Shown: positions 13,007 through 24,503, counted from the stretch's first letter. The stretch: 64,000 nt of DNA from Liolophura sinensis (GCF_032854445.1 NC_088303.1:6829501-6893500), one strand, 5' to 3'. A program made the numbers and translations. The notes: generated from the letters alone by a model not told the origin.

Positions 13007-13090
13007 TTACTATTTTTTATGATATTGGCCAATGGCTTTTAAATAATTTGTGAAAGCATCGCCAGCAATGCTGTCAAATATCCCTTGTAT
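12783..13090 (-). mobile_element. LINE copy D, 3' end only
   Basis: This is a 5'-truncated LINE fragment. The tail, read on the minus strand, ends in ATTCATTC repeats preceded by a degenerate version of the GGCGTTAAACCATAATCA motif found in copies A-C. The segment near 13040-13075 (catcgccagcaatgctgtca) matches the end of the RNase H-region sequence of copies B and C. A (TA)n run at 12945-13002 expands its 3' untranslated part. Confidence 0.7.
12945..13002. repeat. (TA)29 microsatellite inside LINE 3' UTR
   Basis: This is an uninterrupted TA run in the 3' UTR of LINE copy D. Copy B has a comparable run at 47189-47226 in the equivalent position. Confidence 0.95.
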
Positions 13091-16000
13091 AAATACACCA
13101 CCATCACCGAGCTCCCAGGCGCTGGTGAAAATGTTCATTTCCTTCATTCAAATCCATTTTCTCTACAAAAAAGCAGTAAGCCTTCGGTGATAAGTCACGA
13201 TCATTTTACAACAAATCCTGAAAATGATGTCGTTTATCTTAGAAAAGTGGCCTTCCCTTAGAAATATTTTTCAAACACATCACGTTTATACTGACCACCT
13301 TCGACCGATTGGATCTAGACAAATAATTGATCGAGATGGATCAAAAAAAAAAAACAACAAAGCATTCAATTATTCACTTTGTTCCGTCTCTTTTTGTGCC
13401 TCAATAAATGCCTCGATATTCTGCGTGTCGGTTTTTCATTTCGTGGAAAGTTGAACACAAACGAATCAACCAAAGTAAACGTAAATATAACATATATTTA
13501 CAGTTTTGATGATAGACCTGTGTCGCATTATATGCAAGCCTACCCTTTTCTGTTTCCTTCTCCAAGATGTGGTGAAAGGCCACACTTTATGTGTCCTCGA
13601 AACACATCATGAACACAATAAACGAAATGAATCCTTGAAACCGTTTAATTTTACTCTACAACTCTGTAACTGACTTCTATTATATTCTACAATATTTCAC
13701 TCGTTACTACTGTTACACATATGGACGTGCACAAAAGAGAGCTAATAAGGAAACGCCGTAACTTAACCAATGGACAGATTATTAAAACAAATATACGTTC
13801 ACACATTTATTTTTTTCATGCTGTGATTTAGGTTTTAAAACCATGCTTATTGGCAATCTTTTGGCCACATGGAATGGTGAAGCTGGAAACATAACTGACT
13901 GGCTAATGAAGCATGTTAATCCACGCCAGCACTCAGTTCATGCGAACAGAGTTAAGAACATTTTTCCTCACAATTGTATCCGATAATAGGGATGCATCAG
14001 TGAATAGACCAATTATGAGTCTAATTAAACATGTTGCAATAGGGTCTTTCAATGTGAATGAATTAGTGAGGATGTTAATAGAGGAAGAGAGCGGAGTTAA
14101 TGACTTGCAGTTGGTAGCTTTGAAGCCAGTGGATCTCGACCAACATCAAAGAATGCCTCTTCTCCTGGTGTTTGGTGTTACTTGTGAGCTGTACACGATA
14201 TATCGTTACATGAGTGCTATTTTGCAAATTGGAAGTTGCTTTTCCTGGCCAAACATGACTGTTAAGGATATCAATTACATGGACAAGTGTATATTTAAAT
14301 GGTTACAGATGATGTACGTGAAAGTTTAACGGATTCGCGTTTTCTGAGTTGATGCGCTCTATATTGTGCGGACATCTCTTTTGGCCCACTGAATAAAGCA
14401 TACACCTCAGTCTCATCTTCTTTTTGTACATTCATTTTTGGGCAAGATTCATGTAAGATTTCAATTGTTTTAAAGAAATCTCGCATTAATAGGAATTTTC
14501 TGCGACAAGATTTCTCAGGATTTCTCTGCTGAGGAATTAAACAAATCCGGATTAGTGCGACTACAGACATGCATGATAGTGATATAATAGTGCTGCACTG
14601 GTGTCAGATTGTTGTGAATTAACGAGTCAGTGACAGAAGACTCTAGCCAGCCCAACACAAAAGTAGCAGATCTTGTAACTGATAGAACATTCGTGCCTAC
14701 CTGTACTTGGGTAACAATACTGACTGTGATTGCTCATGATCAGTTGAAATGCTAGTGAAATAACAGGCATAGCAAATGAGTTAGGTATGGTGCTCCACTG
14801 TTACATCAGTTGGAGTGTTTGATTATCTTTGCAGATGAATGTGTAGTTTTATCATAAAGCTTTTATAAATCAACACTAAAACCAAACCAACACGAAACTA
14901 ATACGAAATAATGGCCTTTTTTCTATATGCCCCATAAGCTGCACCTATTAAGGTCGGTGTTTCAAGGACCCCATACACGTTTGTCGAGAGGAAAGCATTG
15001 CACGTATAGATCTATGTCAAAAGCCTTTTCATGGCTTTAACATACCGTATCAAAACATTTACACAAGCGATTTTAATGTGCTGTGAGAGCTATGTCAAAG
15101 CAGTATAATGATGTTTCTGCTATAGTTAAATATACACCATTTGATGCTAGAATATCACCTATTACCATGTTACATATAACGAATCCATGAATGCTGTAGC
15201 TATCGAAACCTTCACAGTTGTACATTTTAATAGCCTTTTTAGCTGCATGGTACCACTGTGGCACACATGCATCTATTTCTGAAATGTATCTTTTTGCATA
15301 TTCAAAATCATTGGTCGATTTTTTGGTTATTGATGTTGGGAAATACGACTTTTCAACATGAACCATCACCTTTTCACATGGCAAACGAACTTAACACTGT
15401 CATAAGTAGCGATGCTAACGCTTCAAAGTTAACAGTAAAATAAAACGAACAGCAACGGAATGGGAGAGGCAGAATAATTAAAAAAAAAAAAGAAAAAAAA
15501 AGCAGACTGGGACAAATGGAATGAATGGAGTTCTTTTGTTTGTTAGTTTTTTCAGCTTTGCATCTGATCAATTTTTGTTCTGGATCCAATCGGTCGTACA
15601 TAGTTGCTACAAATGCGACTTGATTGGATATAATTTGCTATGGAAAGGCAATCGTAAAGACTACAAAGAGTGACAATTGCGTCTTTGTTAAGGGTTGTAG
15701 TTTTATTATGTGATTTTTACCGCACATTGTTCACTGAGTTCGAAGAAGTTCTTTATGGATAAAGCAATTCATTCAGGAAACTCTAAGAATCTTACTTTAG
15801 TTTTTAGGAATTTGACGTCACCACGTCACGTGAACATTCAAACTGGCCGATAAAGCTGCCATTTTAGTGGTTGATTGGATATCGCGTTGTACGAGGACCT
15901 TTTGGGGAAATGGCTTTTCGACATTGCTTCACAGTAAAAGATGTTCGGGAACGCAGGTGAAATGTTTAAACTAAATAAATAAATCATTTGTGGTCAGCAG

Positions 16001-16754
16001 TTATGCAACGGATTAGTGATATAGACTGTTTCTGTAAAGGGGTAAAGGAGGACAGTGTGTTATATCCTCTCGCGTCTGTATGTTCACCACGTCAGTCTTG
16101 TACACATGAAAGAAGAAGACACCAAATCATACTGAAGGAACATAACAAGCATATTTTGCCTGTGGTGATCCATCTCAGTGCGGAGCCATGCATGCAGTAG
16201 GAAGTTACACTGATGTGCATTTAGATTTCACAGAAAGTAATTTATATACAATTGGCAAGGATCACAAATGTAAAACCGCTATGACATCATGAGGATTGGC
16301 GTGTCAGAGGTAGGTGTAAACTGCACACAAGCGGATTCTAGTCCCTGCTCCTCGTTAGCAATATTAGGTAAATTTTGAATTATAACAGATTACGCTGTTT
16401 GAGCACTCACCTTATACACATGTACTACACACAGACACGCAGGTAATTTACCATTTTGAATGATTTTTTTTCTTAGGTAGTACTCCATCATGATACTGTG
16501 GCGATCAGTTTTGTATGGAAGGAAACCTGTGTGCTGGAAGTAAACCACATGCTTTTGGTGTGTGACTGAGACACATTTGCAAGAACGTGCAGTCCAAATC
16601 GTGTGGATCGTGTGAAGCTAATCAGCATTGAACGTTATACTACACAAAACGGCCACAAACGTCAACAACCTTCGAATGTCGGCAATATACCACGACAATT
16701 GAGATTGGAGGTCTCTATAAATGCCGTGTGTCCATACATCAGATTAGCGTGCAT
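13091..16754. other. Mostly featureless DNA
   Basis: Apart from the open frame at 13913-14329, no gene is supported. An A-rich run lies at 15480-15502. Several antisense frames of 60-100 codons show no domain. Confidence 0.5.
13913..14329 (+). other. Unassigned 138-codon open frame
   Basis: One continuous frame, longer than most in this AT-rich region, with several internal ATGs. The translation contains SFNVNELVRMLIEEESGVND and a mildly hydrophobic middle. I recognise no family. No adjoining exon with coherent reading was found, and the first ATG is not in a notable context. It may be a chance open frame, a decayed element or an exon. Confidence 0.2.
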
Positions 16755-16942
16755 GTGAGGTCATGAATGGATGTCTTCGCTCAATCTCGAGCAACCAATT
16801 CCTCTGGATCTATTTGTCCAAACAGACATTCGTATATCAGCCGTCAACGTGAGGTCATGAATGGATGTCTTCGTTCAATCTCGAGCAACCAATTCCTCTG
16901 GATCTATTTGTCCAAACAGACATTCGTATATCAGCCGTCAAC
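16755..16942. repeat. 94 bp tandem duplication (two units)
   Basis: Units 16755-16848 and 16849-16942 differ at one base (cttcgct versus cttcgtt). The length is not a multiple of three, so no in-frame protein repeat is implied. This is a recent local duplication. Confidence 0.97.
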
Positions 16943-17229
16943 AAAGATAGACGTTCCTAAGAGAATATATAAAATACGAGAATAGGACGGACTCGTGCAA
17001 AGAGAAGCAGTCAATGTTTTCAGTGATGTTGGAAAGACGCAATGTATACACTTCAGGCAACTATTACAGTATTCAGATCATGTACATGTACTATGCTAGA
17101 ATATAAGCTGTCAATAATAAAATGTGTATTTCAGTTGCGCTTTGTTTGCAGCTGTCCATATATTCAATGTTGTGATCTATTTCAACATATGAATACACCT
17201 CCCCTACCACCTGGTTAAGCGGAATTAGA

Positions 17230-17545
17230 CAAAATGTTGACGCAGTGCTAGACATTCTGGACGCTCTGTCCATATTTACTTTCCAGAGACTTCTACTTAT
17301 TGTAAAACTTTGGGTGAAGGCGTTCCCCCAATTTCAGATAGATGTTAGAAAAACATGAGAACTCTTTGGGTGCAGTGGAAGTGAAGAAGGCTTTGTTGCC
17401 TTTGATGTTGATGTAGTGGTAACTAGTTTTATTATTGTTATTGCCAATTAAATCTGTGTGGAGAACGGTGGTATAGAGAGCGGAAAAACCCTAAATAAAC
17501 GTGTCCTTGTACAGTACGTGTATTAGAGCGTCTGGTTCTTCAGTG
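17230..17545 (-). mobile_element. Penelope-like fragment, internally deleted
   Basis: The minus-strand reading gives LYTTVLHTDLIG followed by HYINIKGNKAFF, parallel to IIPHKDLIEKI and CYINARSNKAFF in the 9.8-11.2 kb relic. The DNA at 17245-17275 (ctggacgctctgtccata) matches the terminal coding part of that relic near 9826 (ctgaacgctctgtccata). The catalytic middle is absent, so the ends are joined by deletion. Confidence 0.6.
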
Positions 17546-18685
17546 AGACGTTTTAAGGATCCACGTACATTTGACACCTGGTTATTTTGCAATTGCACAA
17601 CAGTACTTTTTCCAAAATGACTTGTAGTGACTTCATTAAGAGAATAGGTTCCAGTCTCGTGGTACAGCTTCTCGATCCCGGAATAAAACGAGAACAGAAA
17701 GACTTTACCATGCAACATGATTTTTGTCTGTTGTACTTCTTGCTTGTACATCGTACTGCATGCGTTGTTTGTTCAAAGTTGTTCGTTCTCATCACCTTGC
17801 TTTTGTTTAAATGTGAACGTGCAGATGTTGAACAGGTTTTCTATAGTGAGATTCGCTACGAAAGGAAACAGTAAAAGGCATGCTTCAAATGGACAAGACT
17901 TTTTGGACTAGTGCTCTGTGAATGAATTAACGTGTTTTAAAAAAAGAGCCCGGATTTAATGAATTGATGTGGCAGCTTTCAATGAAGTCAATAATACCCT
18001 TCCTGTACAAACGAATACCTCTTTTTCAAGCTGCTCTGCTCACCTTTTTTGCATCTAAAGTCGTGGATATGGTAGGGGTACTTGGTACGCCGATATCTGA
18101 ATGTTTTCTTGTAATAGTTTCAGTTCACACAAACGTCCCAGAGTGGTTTTTCTGTTGCACAACCTTTTGATTGTGGATTGAAACAAAAATTAGCATTGTT
18201 ATACTGATGGCCGTCGTTGGGATATGATGAATGGCTCTGCCGTCCCTTCGTAAAGCATCATTTTTGTACCGGTTACACATTATTTGGCATCAACACGTTT
18301 AGTTGAATTAAACATACAGTTTGTATTGATTGTACCGTACACACACCTAGCTATGATAAACAGCCCGGAAACGAACGTTTTCTGTACTTTTATCTGCCTT
18401 TCTGTAGCTACATTTCTAATTAGATCAATTCATCGTCAAACCAATCAAAATTGAGAATATCCATAGAGGGTGCAATATTTTTCTCAACGAATTGTATGGT
18501 GGACTGAATAAATAAACCAATGGAGGTCTTAGCCGTTGTGTCCGTGTTATCTCAGTTAAAAAACGCTGGTTGTCGGTATTTAAGAGGTCTGTCACTGTAC
18601 TGTTTTAATTTCAGATGAACATATTGTTTGACAAATTCATCATTGTATCTAAGTGTCGACAGTTAAAAATATCCTATGCATGCTA
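17546..18685. other. Intergenic DNA, nothing assigned
   Basis: Several overlapping frames occur on both strands around 17550-17910 with no recognisable motif. Part may be degraded Penelope-like sequence. Confidence 0.4.
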
Positions 18686-18760
18686 CATGCATATACGAGG
18701 TAGTCTGGAACATGCATACACGAGGTAGTCTGGAACATGCATATACGAGGTAGTTTGGGA
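18686..18760. repeat. 25 bp x 3 tandem repeat
   Basis: Three near-identical units of catgcatatacgaggtagtc plus five bases follow one another. The second differs at one base and the third at a few. Confidence 0.92.
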
Positions 18761-19129
18761 TGTTCGGTTTCATTTATCAATTACACATTTTTCTCACAAA
18801 ACAAATATTTTCCATCGGCCCTTGTGGTTGATACGGTAACATAAGGTTTATACAGTTCAAGAAAGGCTACAGTTGCGAAACTTCCGATGACTGTACTGTT
18901 ATTCTGTAATAGGTTATTCAAATACAAGCACTCTTCTCACCTCTTCCCTTTTTGGCGCAAAAAAAAAACTTAAATAAAAAAAAAATTACAGCAGATAGTT
19001 GCTCAACACAGATATTTTAATTTGCGCTAGACATGTCGCGAAAGTAATCCCGTATTAACTGCAGTCACACCAGCGAGCTGAGAGATGCATAGGCTGAAGC
19101 AATACAATTTAACCGTTATGTACATGGAA

Positions 19130-19475
19130 TGAACCTACAGAGCTTGAGGGCCAGTTCTTCTTTTACGTCAGGGTTTCAGCGGCCGAATGGGGATTAGGAG
19201 AGCTCTGACACGTGATTAGTGAAAAAAGAGGCTGAAATTAATGTGATAAAACATGGAAATTGGCCCAACATTGGGTGTAAATGCTGTTAGGCCATTTGAT
19301 TGGATTCGAAGTTGGCTGTTGTTGGAGTGTGAGGTAGGTAAGAAAGTCGAGTTTACGGCATTCGAGAGTATTTCCTTTCAAGGGAGCGTTGGATTGATTG
19401 ATGGTTTCTGTTTAACGCCATCTCAGGAATTCTTCACATTACTACGATGACGGTCAATTTCAGTGTGTGCTAATG
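19130..19475. repeat. Unclassified interspersed repeat, copy 1
   Basis: This is diverged but colinear with 42885-43215. Shared stretches include gaaattggcccaa/gggaattagtcaaa, a gatgttaggtcatttt-like segment and tgacggtcaatttcagtgtg/tggcggtcaattttagtgtg. No terminal repeats, tail or coding sequence was recognised, so the class is unknown. Confidence 0.5.
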
Positions 19476-19999
19476 CTCGAGGTCAACCACTTTCTATAAC
19501 CGGCAGGTTTCTCGTGCAAAACGTCCTTACGTCAGGCGTAAAAACATATACTCCATATCTGCGGAAGACACGCCTTCTTCAAATGAGTTATATGTTATCA
19601 CTGTGTTATGACCACGACAGATCAGTTACTATCACACCAAAGAGAGTAAAACGACGACAGCGTAATTCTAAACAAGCAACCCCTCGTAATCAGTGAAATG
19701 CGACGTCTTGTCAGCTTACCTCAGTTCAGGGTTTTTATCTGTCGTATTCATATAAGGGCGTAAATATACTAGCAACTTAAAGCACCATATCCTAATTAAG
19801 AAAAGGTAAAACAAATGCAGTAATATTAATCGTAAAAATTATAGTATATGAGATCTATATGTATTGTTGACAACAGCAATGGTAAAATGACACAAATTTC
19901 TTTAATATAGTGTCTATTGAGCAAAAATAACGCCAGGAGTAACTGGTGCAAAGTAATGAAGTCCAAGTGGCGTGTCACTAAATAATTCTTGTTTCTTTA

Positions 20000-20255
20000 T
20001 TTATTTAGAGTTTTACCCCATATTCAAGAACATTTCAATTATGCGATAGCAGCCAGCATTATGGCGAGAGGAAACCACGTACAGCTCGGGGGGAAACCCA
20101 CGATCATCTGCTGGTTGATCGAAAACCTTCCCACACACGGACCGGAAAGAACCCCAGTATGATCTGGACTAAGAGCGACCGCATTAGGGAAAGGCTCCCT
20201 GCTGGGAGTCATTGCGCCCCGCTGACATACTAAGCACTTCGGCCAGGGTAGCCCC
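20000..20255 (-). repeat. SINE family 1 copy
   Basis: This is a near full-length but diverged copy. It reads from tttatttagagttttacccc (the tail region, left) through agccagcattatgg and gggaaacccacgatcatc to a tRNA-derived head at the right (gagtcattgcgcc). It shares these blocks with the copies at 23576, 49738, 51254, 56310, 58080 and 59108. Confidence 0.75.
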
Positions 20256-21079
20256 ATTAAATAATTAGGCCCAACATATATCAGCACTAGTATGGCGTCA
20301 AATACCATGACGATGAACAATGATCTGACCTTTGATTCCACTCGCCTGACGACTTGATCTGTGTTGTTTTCATGTGTCCTGTTAAAGACGAAGAAAACCT
20401 AAAAACATGACACTATAGGCTAAAAAGAGCACATTTTTTCCTATCTGGTGGTGCCCGCTGCATAATTTTGCCGTTTTTCCTTGCCATACACGTAAAGCCT
20501 GAATACGGCAAATCTGGCATAAGTCGCTGAGTCCACCGCTTCCACCATCGTTAGCACCCTGTAATTTATGCCGGGAGTGTGTTGCCTCGCAGCCAATGAG
20601 AGTCGTTAAAAATGCCGCCTTTTTCTTGTGAACTCGAACCTATATCCAACATTCCCGTTTCCCGATTGTCAAGCTGAAAATGAACTGTACTGTTCGCTAC
20701 CTTCTGGGAAGAAGAGTTCTACCGGAAATGTACGAACTGCACTTAGGCGGTTTCCGACGGCAATTCTCCTCCTAACCCAGAAGACTTCAGGACTAGTTCT
20801 TAGGCAAAATGGATTCGCCCACAGCGGATTTTGGCGCTGACTTTAGTTATAATTTATCAAGTTAAGGTACATATTATAATTTTTATGGCAAGCACTTACG
20901 AGGAAGGGCATACTCTTTTCAATGGCTTTTGATTGATGTTTAAATTTCCTTCTCCTTTAATAAATGTGATGTTTGGAACACTTCAAGACCAGTGACCTCT
21001 AATACATTACAGCCACTTTCACTACATTTTTCACCTATTTCTGTTTAAACTGGGAGTGTATGTGTGAGTTGGCATTTGC

Positions 21080-21200
21080 AGTAGTATAGGGAAGAGGAGT
21101 TCTGGCACACCCTCCATTTGGCAAATAGAGGCTCCCATCCCCCATTCCCGGCGAGGTCCAGAAGTTCTAGCACACCCTCCCCTGAACAAATAGAGGCCCC
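21080..21200 (+). repeat. Polinton terminal inverted repeat, left
   Basis: It starts AGTAGTATAGGGAAGAGG and contains two diverged ~70 bp sub-units of the form GTTCTGGCACACCCTCC...AAATAGAGGC. It matches the inverse of 35640-35776 over most of its length. Confidence 0.9.
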
Positions 21201-21262
21201 CAGCCCCCCAGCGGAGGATCTGGCGGCTATCGAAATTTCTTATTAGGTATACAGCGCATACA

Positions 21263-21506
21263 ATGAATCATCATGAGATCTCCCGCTCAGGCGCTGGAAA
21301 CGACCAGCCGGACTATTTGGGGGAAGTTAGTCGGCTGGGTGCAAAACTTGCGAGGCTACACAGAAGTCACCCACCGTATGTTTGAAGACGGCCGCGTCCA
21401 CGCGGGCCGGCTGCTCGTGCTGAAGCTCTTCACCAACGACGTGTGCGATTCGGTGGATCACCCCGAGCCCATCCGGCAGTATTATGAAAACCGGATGCTG
21501 CCCTAG
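21263..21506 (+). pseudogene. Small Polinton protein next to left end (frameshifted)
   Basis: It opens with an ATG at 21263 (MNHHEISRSGAGNDQPDYL) in one frame. Near 21370 it continues in another frame as MFEDGRVHAGRLLVLKLF and ends at 21506. The two halves look like one protein of about 80 residues split by a frameshift. I do not know its function. It is the first gene inside the left terminal repeat. Confidence 0.55.
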
Positions 21507-22159
21507 CTAATGAGGCAACAACACAAACCCCGGGGCCCTCCCCAGAACATCATTCCGAAAGAGCGTTTTTCAGCTCTTGCCGAGCTAGTTTTCGGCCGCG
21601 ATCTATAAGCTGTTTTTTTCGTGCTTTCATCGATCTCTACGGCGTTGAATGCCTTACGAGACTTAGCATGTATCTCTTGTTTCAGATCAGAGTAGTTCTT
21701 GAGCTCCTGAACGACTTGCCTGTACTCTACGTCCGAAATAACACAATCAGATAATGCCGTAGATAAATGCGCACGGATGCTGTTAAGTTTGGCCTCAGCC
21801 AACAGCCGTATATCGTTATGTTTCTTGGCCTTTGCGTGAAGTCGGTGGCTAACGAATTTTCCGGCGGCATTTAAGACACCGCAAGCTAGGGCCGCAGCTT
21901 CCATGGCCAAGACAGCAGGGGCTGCAATTATTGTTGTGTGTAGTCCCACACCTGCAACCCCTAGTTCCAAACCGGCCGTGAGCATGGCCGAATCAAGGGC
22001 CTCGGCGGCTAAGACACCGCGCCGGTACTTTTTGTACAAGGCCCGGCGGAGATCTCGCTCAGATTCAAGCTGCCTCTGTATTTCGTTGATATACTGCAGG
22101 CGATGGGCGTGCGCCACGCCCTCCGGGGGTTTTTCAACCATAATCGTCGGCGCGGTCAT
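21503..22159 (-). CDS. Hydrophobic Polinton protein, function unknown
   Basis: An uninterrupted frame of 218 codons starts at an ATG at 22159 (MTAPTIMVEKPPEG). A basic, helical N-terminal third (QRQLESERDLRRALYKKY) is followed by an Ala/Gly/Leu-rich hydrophobic stretch at about residues 60-105 that could form two membrane helices. A charged helical C-terminal part containing NDIRLLAEAKLNSIRAHL follows. Proteins of this layout are common in Polinton-like elements. The role is not established, and a virion-associated membrane protein is my inference. It overlaps the end of the upstream minus-strand gene by 26 bp, which suggests co-transcription. It is one of the few unbroken genes here. Confidence 0.6.
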   Translation of the reverse strand: MTAPTIMVEKPPEGVAHAHRLQYINEIQRQLESERDLRRALYKKYRRGVLAAEALDSAMLTAGLELGVAGVGLHTTIIAAPAVLAMEAAALACGVLNAAGKFVSHRLHAKAKKHNDIRLLAEAKLNSIRAHLSTALSDCVISDVEYRQVVQELKNYSDLKQEIHAKSRKAFNAVEIDESTKKTAYRSRPKTSSARAEKRSFGMMFWGGPRGLCCCLIS

Positions 22160-22956
22160 CGGGAATACTAACACGAAAGCTGCGAAGTCTTATACCGGAC
22201 TCTAAATTGATGCCATTGAGACCGACATCGTTCCCTGCAAAGACCCGTATATCCTCGAGAGAGCTCCGCATGACTGGATCGCCCTGGGCCTGTAATTTGA
22301 TCATAAGTCTGAGCTCCTTTCCATCGTGCTCTGCAGGCCACTTTAGTCTCACTCCGGTAATCAAGGAGGAACGGCGCTGAGAGGCCACGCCAAGTATGAT
22401 GTTGAAGACAAGTATAGACCCAGGGCTTATTCGTAGCATGGCCGTAGATATGGAGTGCGCGCTAAGACGCACAGCCTCTACACCCGGCGACGCAGATAGT
22501 GTGAAGTAACCTCTGCCACCCAAAGCTATATGACAGTCGCTGGTTGGTACCCACGACACGAAAGAGGCTCCGGAGTTGAAAATTTTTTTCACCAGGGCTC
22601 CGTCGGCCTGGACCGTCATCGGGGTCACCTTCACATCTACAAACCAATCGGGGTCGCGAGCTCTGGTAAGAACAAAGCGGTCTTCAAAGCGAATTAAAGA
22701 GAGTTTTTGTTCTTCAATCACCTCAGACGGCGACCTGCGATCTTGCTCTACAGAGGATGAGACATCTTGGAGGGAAGCAAACGTGGCAGGTTCTGCTTGC
22801 CCCCCCCCCCCCCCCCGCAATATTTTTGCGGATGTACTTGCCACTTTGAAACTCGAAGGCGTAGATTTTACCTTCCTGGCCTTGAAGTTCGAACTCCGAC
22901 ACATCTGCCAAGTCGCTTTAAGACAGGCACGCAGGCCTGGGACCGGCTGCGTCCAC
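22134..22956 (-). pseudogene. Polinton protein A (candidate capsid accessory), frameshifted at poly-G
   Basis: The body is a 200-residue mainly beta-type sequence containing DWFVDVKVTPMTVQADGAL, GRGYFTLSASPGVEAVRL and GVRLKWPAEHDGKELRL. The head (DVSEFELQGQEGKIYAFE) is read in a different frame. The switch falls at a run of 17 C on the plus strand (22800-22816), which encodes a Gly run. Comparison with the duplicate head at 23450-23568 shows that the start codon has become GTG (22954-22956) and that a Leu codon has become TAA. This copy therefore cannot be translated from its natural start. A jelly-roll or fibre-like virion role is only an inference from composition and neighbourhood. Confidence 0.6.
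22800..22816. repeat. Homopolymer C17 (poly-G in coding sense)
   Basis: It lies inside protein A and coincides with the frame switch between its head and body. Confidence 0.95.
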
Positions 22957-22964
22957 CACACTTA

Positions 22965-23568
22965 TTGTATTTCTAGGCCAGCACTGAGGTACCCTACATT
23001 CATATGCTTGCCGTTTTTGTGTAAAAGCGTTACGGTCAAGTGCGTTATATTGTCGGCGCGCAAGGCTTTGTACTGTGGGTTGGGAAATGAAAACGTCTTC
23101 CATCACTTATTCCCTAGATCAGTCACGGCGATGGCCTGAAGTAGTGTGGAACTGCGACTGTAATCTGAGGTTATTCTCACGTTTTCTGAGGTGTTCAGTT
23201 CATCTAAATGCACGAAGATTTCTTTTTGCGGATTTTTAGGGAGGATAAGGACTAGGCGGCCCGTAGCTTCATTTACTTCCAGAGAAACCCCATGCAGGCG
23301 GAATATAACCTTGTTCGGTATACACAGATTGTAGTAGCCCGTCGGCACTTCAACACGTTTGCCCTCAAGCAAGAAACCTACTCCGGAGGGGATATCCACC
23401 CGGTTCGGGTAGAATGTTATCTCGCGAAGGGCGGTTTTAAGGCGGCTTAAAACTTTGAAACTCGAAGACGCAGATTTTACCTTCCTGGCCTTGAAGTTCG
23501 AACCCCGACACATCTGCCAAGTCGCTTAAAGACAGGCACGCAGACCTGGGACCGGCTGCGTCCTCCAT
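22965..23568 (-). pseudogene. Duplicated segment: truncated protein B' fused to head of A'
   Basis: 22965-23450 repeats the protein B gene (compare 23835-24440). It shares LKTALREITFYP, GVGFLLEGKRVEVP and a LDELNTSENVRITSD segment, but lacks about 35 residues in the middle. 23450-23568 repeats the first ~115 bp of protein A and keeps an ATG at 23568 (MEDAAGPRSACL). The two gene fragments meet at 23450, so the unit is a tandem duplication with breakpoints inside both genes. It is presumed non-functional. Confidence 0.8.
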
Positions 23569-23575
23569 ATTAAAT

Positions 23576-23826
23576 GCCTCCGTGGCTCAGTCGGTTAAAG
23601 CGCTAGCGCAGCGTAATGACCCAGGAGTCTCTCACCAATGCGGTCGTTGTGAGTTCAAGTCCAGCTCATGCTGGCGACCGTACGTGAGAAGGTCTGCCAG
23701 CAACCTGCGGATGGTCGTGGGTTTTCCCCGGGCTCTGCCCGGTTTCCACCCACCATAATGCTGTTTGCCGTCGTATAAGTGAAATATTCTTGAGAACGGC
23801 GTAAAACACCAATCAAAAAAAAAAAA
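23576..23826 (+). repeat. SINE family 1, full length, inserted in the Polinton
   Basis: This is a tRNA-derived SINE. The A-box-like TGGCTCAGTCGGTTAAAGCG lies at the left end and a B-box-like GAGTTCAAGTCC about 60 bp further on. A family-specific body (CAGCAACCTGCGGATGGTCG) and a tail GGCGTAAAACACCAATC followed by A12 complete it. Flanking direct repeats tccatattaaat (23564-23575) and tccatactaatt (23827-23838) match at 10 of 12 bases and mark the target duplication. It lies between the duplicated A' head and protein B. Confidence 0.92.
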
Positions 23827-24493
23827 TCCATACTAATTGTATTTCTAGGGTAGCACTGAGGTACGCTACATTAAAATACTTGCCGTTTTTATCTAAAAGT
23901 GCCACGGTCAAGTGCGTTATATGGTCGTCGAGCAAGGCTTTGAACTGTGGGTTGGGAAATGAAACCGTCTTCTCGCAGTTTATCCCTTCACAAGTCACGG
24001 CATTGGCGTGAAGTAGTGTTGAACCGCCACCGATATCTGAGGTTATTCTCACGTTTTCTGAGGTGCTCAATTCATCCAAATGCACGAAGACTTCTTTGTG
24101 TGACACAAAGTTAGGTAGCTGTTCACCCTCCATAATCCCCCCTATGGGCGCATTCCCGTCGGAGAACCCTAAGATGGGGGCAAGCTCTTGGAGTATTATG
24201 AAGGCATTTCTAGGGCGGGTAAGGACTAAGCGGCCCGTGGCTTCATTCAATCCCAGAGAAACCCCATGCGGGCGGAATATGTTCTTGTCCAGAGTACAGA
24301 CATTGTGGTAGCCCGACGGCACTTCAACACGTTTGCCCTCAAGCAAGAAGCCCACTCCGGTGGAGATATTCACAAAGGCTGGGTAGAAGGTTATCTCGCG
24401 AAGGGCGGTTTTAAGGCGGCCTTCGAGGTTGTTAAGGGTATGAGGCAGCGTGTGCTGTGCCCCATTTAGAATGTCAGTCAATGTGATGAACAT
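23813..24493 (-). CDS. Polinton protein B (candidate minor capsid/vertex protein)
   Basis: An unbroken frame starts at an ATG at 24493 (MFITLTDILNGAQHTLPHTL). The sequence continues with LKTALREITFYP, GVGFLLEGKRVEVPSGYHNV, TGRLVL, a LGFSDG box and VFVHLDELSTSENVRITSD, an alternation typical of beta-rich capsid or fibre proteins. A vertex/minor-capsid role is my inference. The natural stop has been lost: the duplicate B' ends in CAA TAA where this copy has CAA TTA. The frame now runs seven codons further, into the SINE target repeat and poly-A tail. Its start is only 10 bp from the divergent start of protein C, so the two probably share a promoter region. Confidence 0.65.
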   Translation of the reverse strand: MFITLTDILNGAQHTLPHTLNNLEGRLKTALREITFYPAFVNISTGVGFLLEGKRVEVPSGYHNVCTLDKNIFRPHGVSLGLNEATGRLVLTRPRNAFIILQELAPILGFSDGNAPIGGIMEGEQLPNFVSHKEVFVHLDELSTSENVRITSDIGGGSTLLHANAVTCEGINCEKTVSFPNPQFKALLDDHITHLTVALLDKNGKYFNVAYLSATLEIQLVWIFFF

Positions 24494-24503
24494 TTTAGCC
24501 ACG

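Noticed and set aside
23576-23660. Possible tRNA gene (A-box and B-box visible)
   Set aside because: The sequence does not fold as a complete tRNA by eye, and it is followed by the SINE body, A-tail and target duplication. It is a SINE head.
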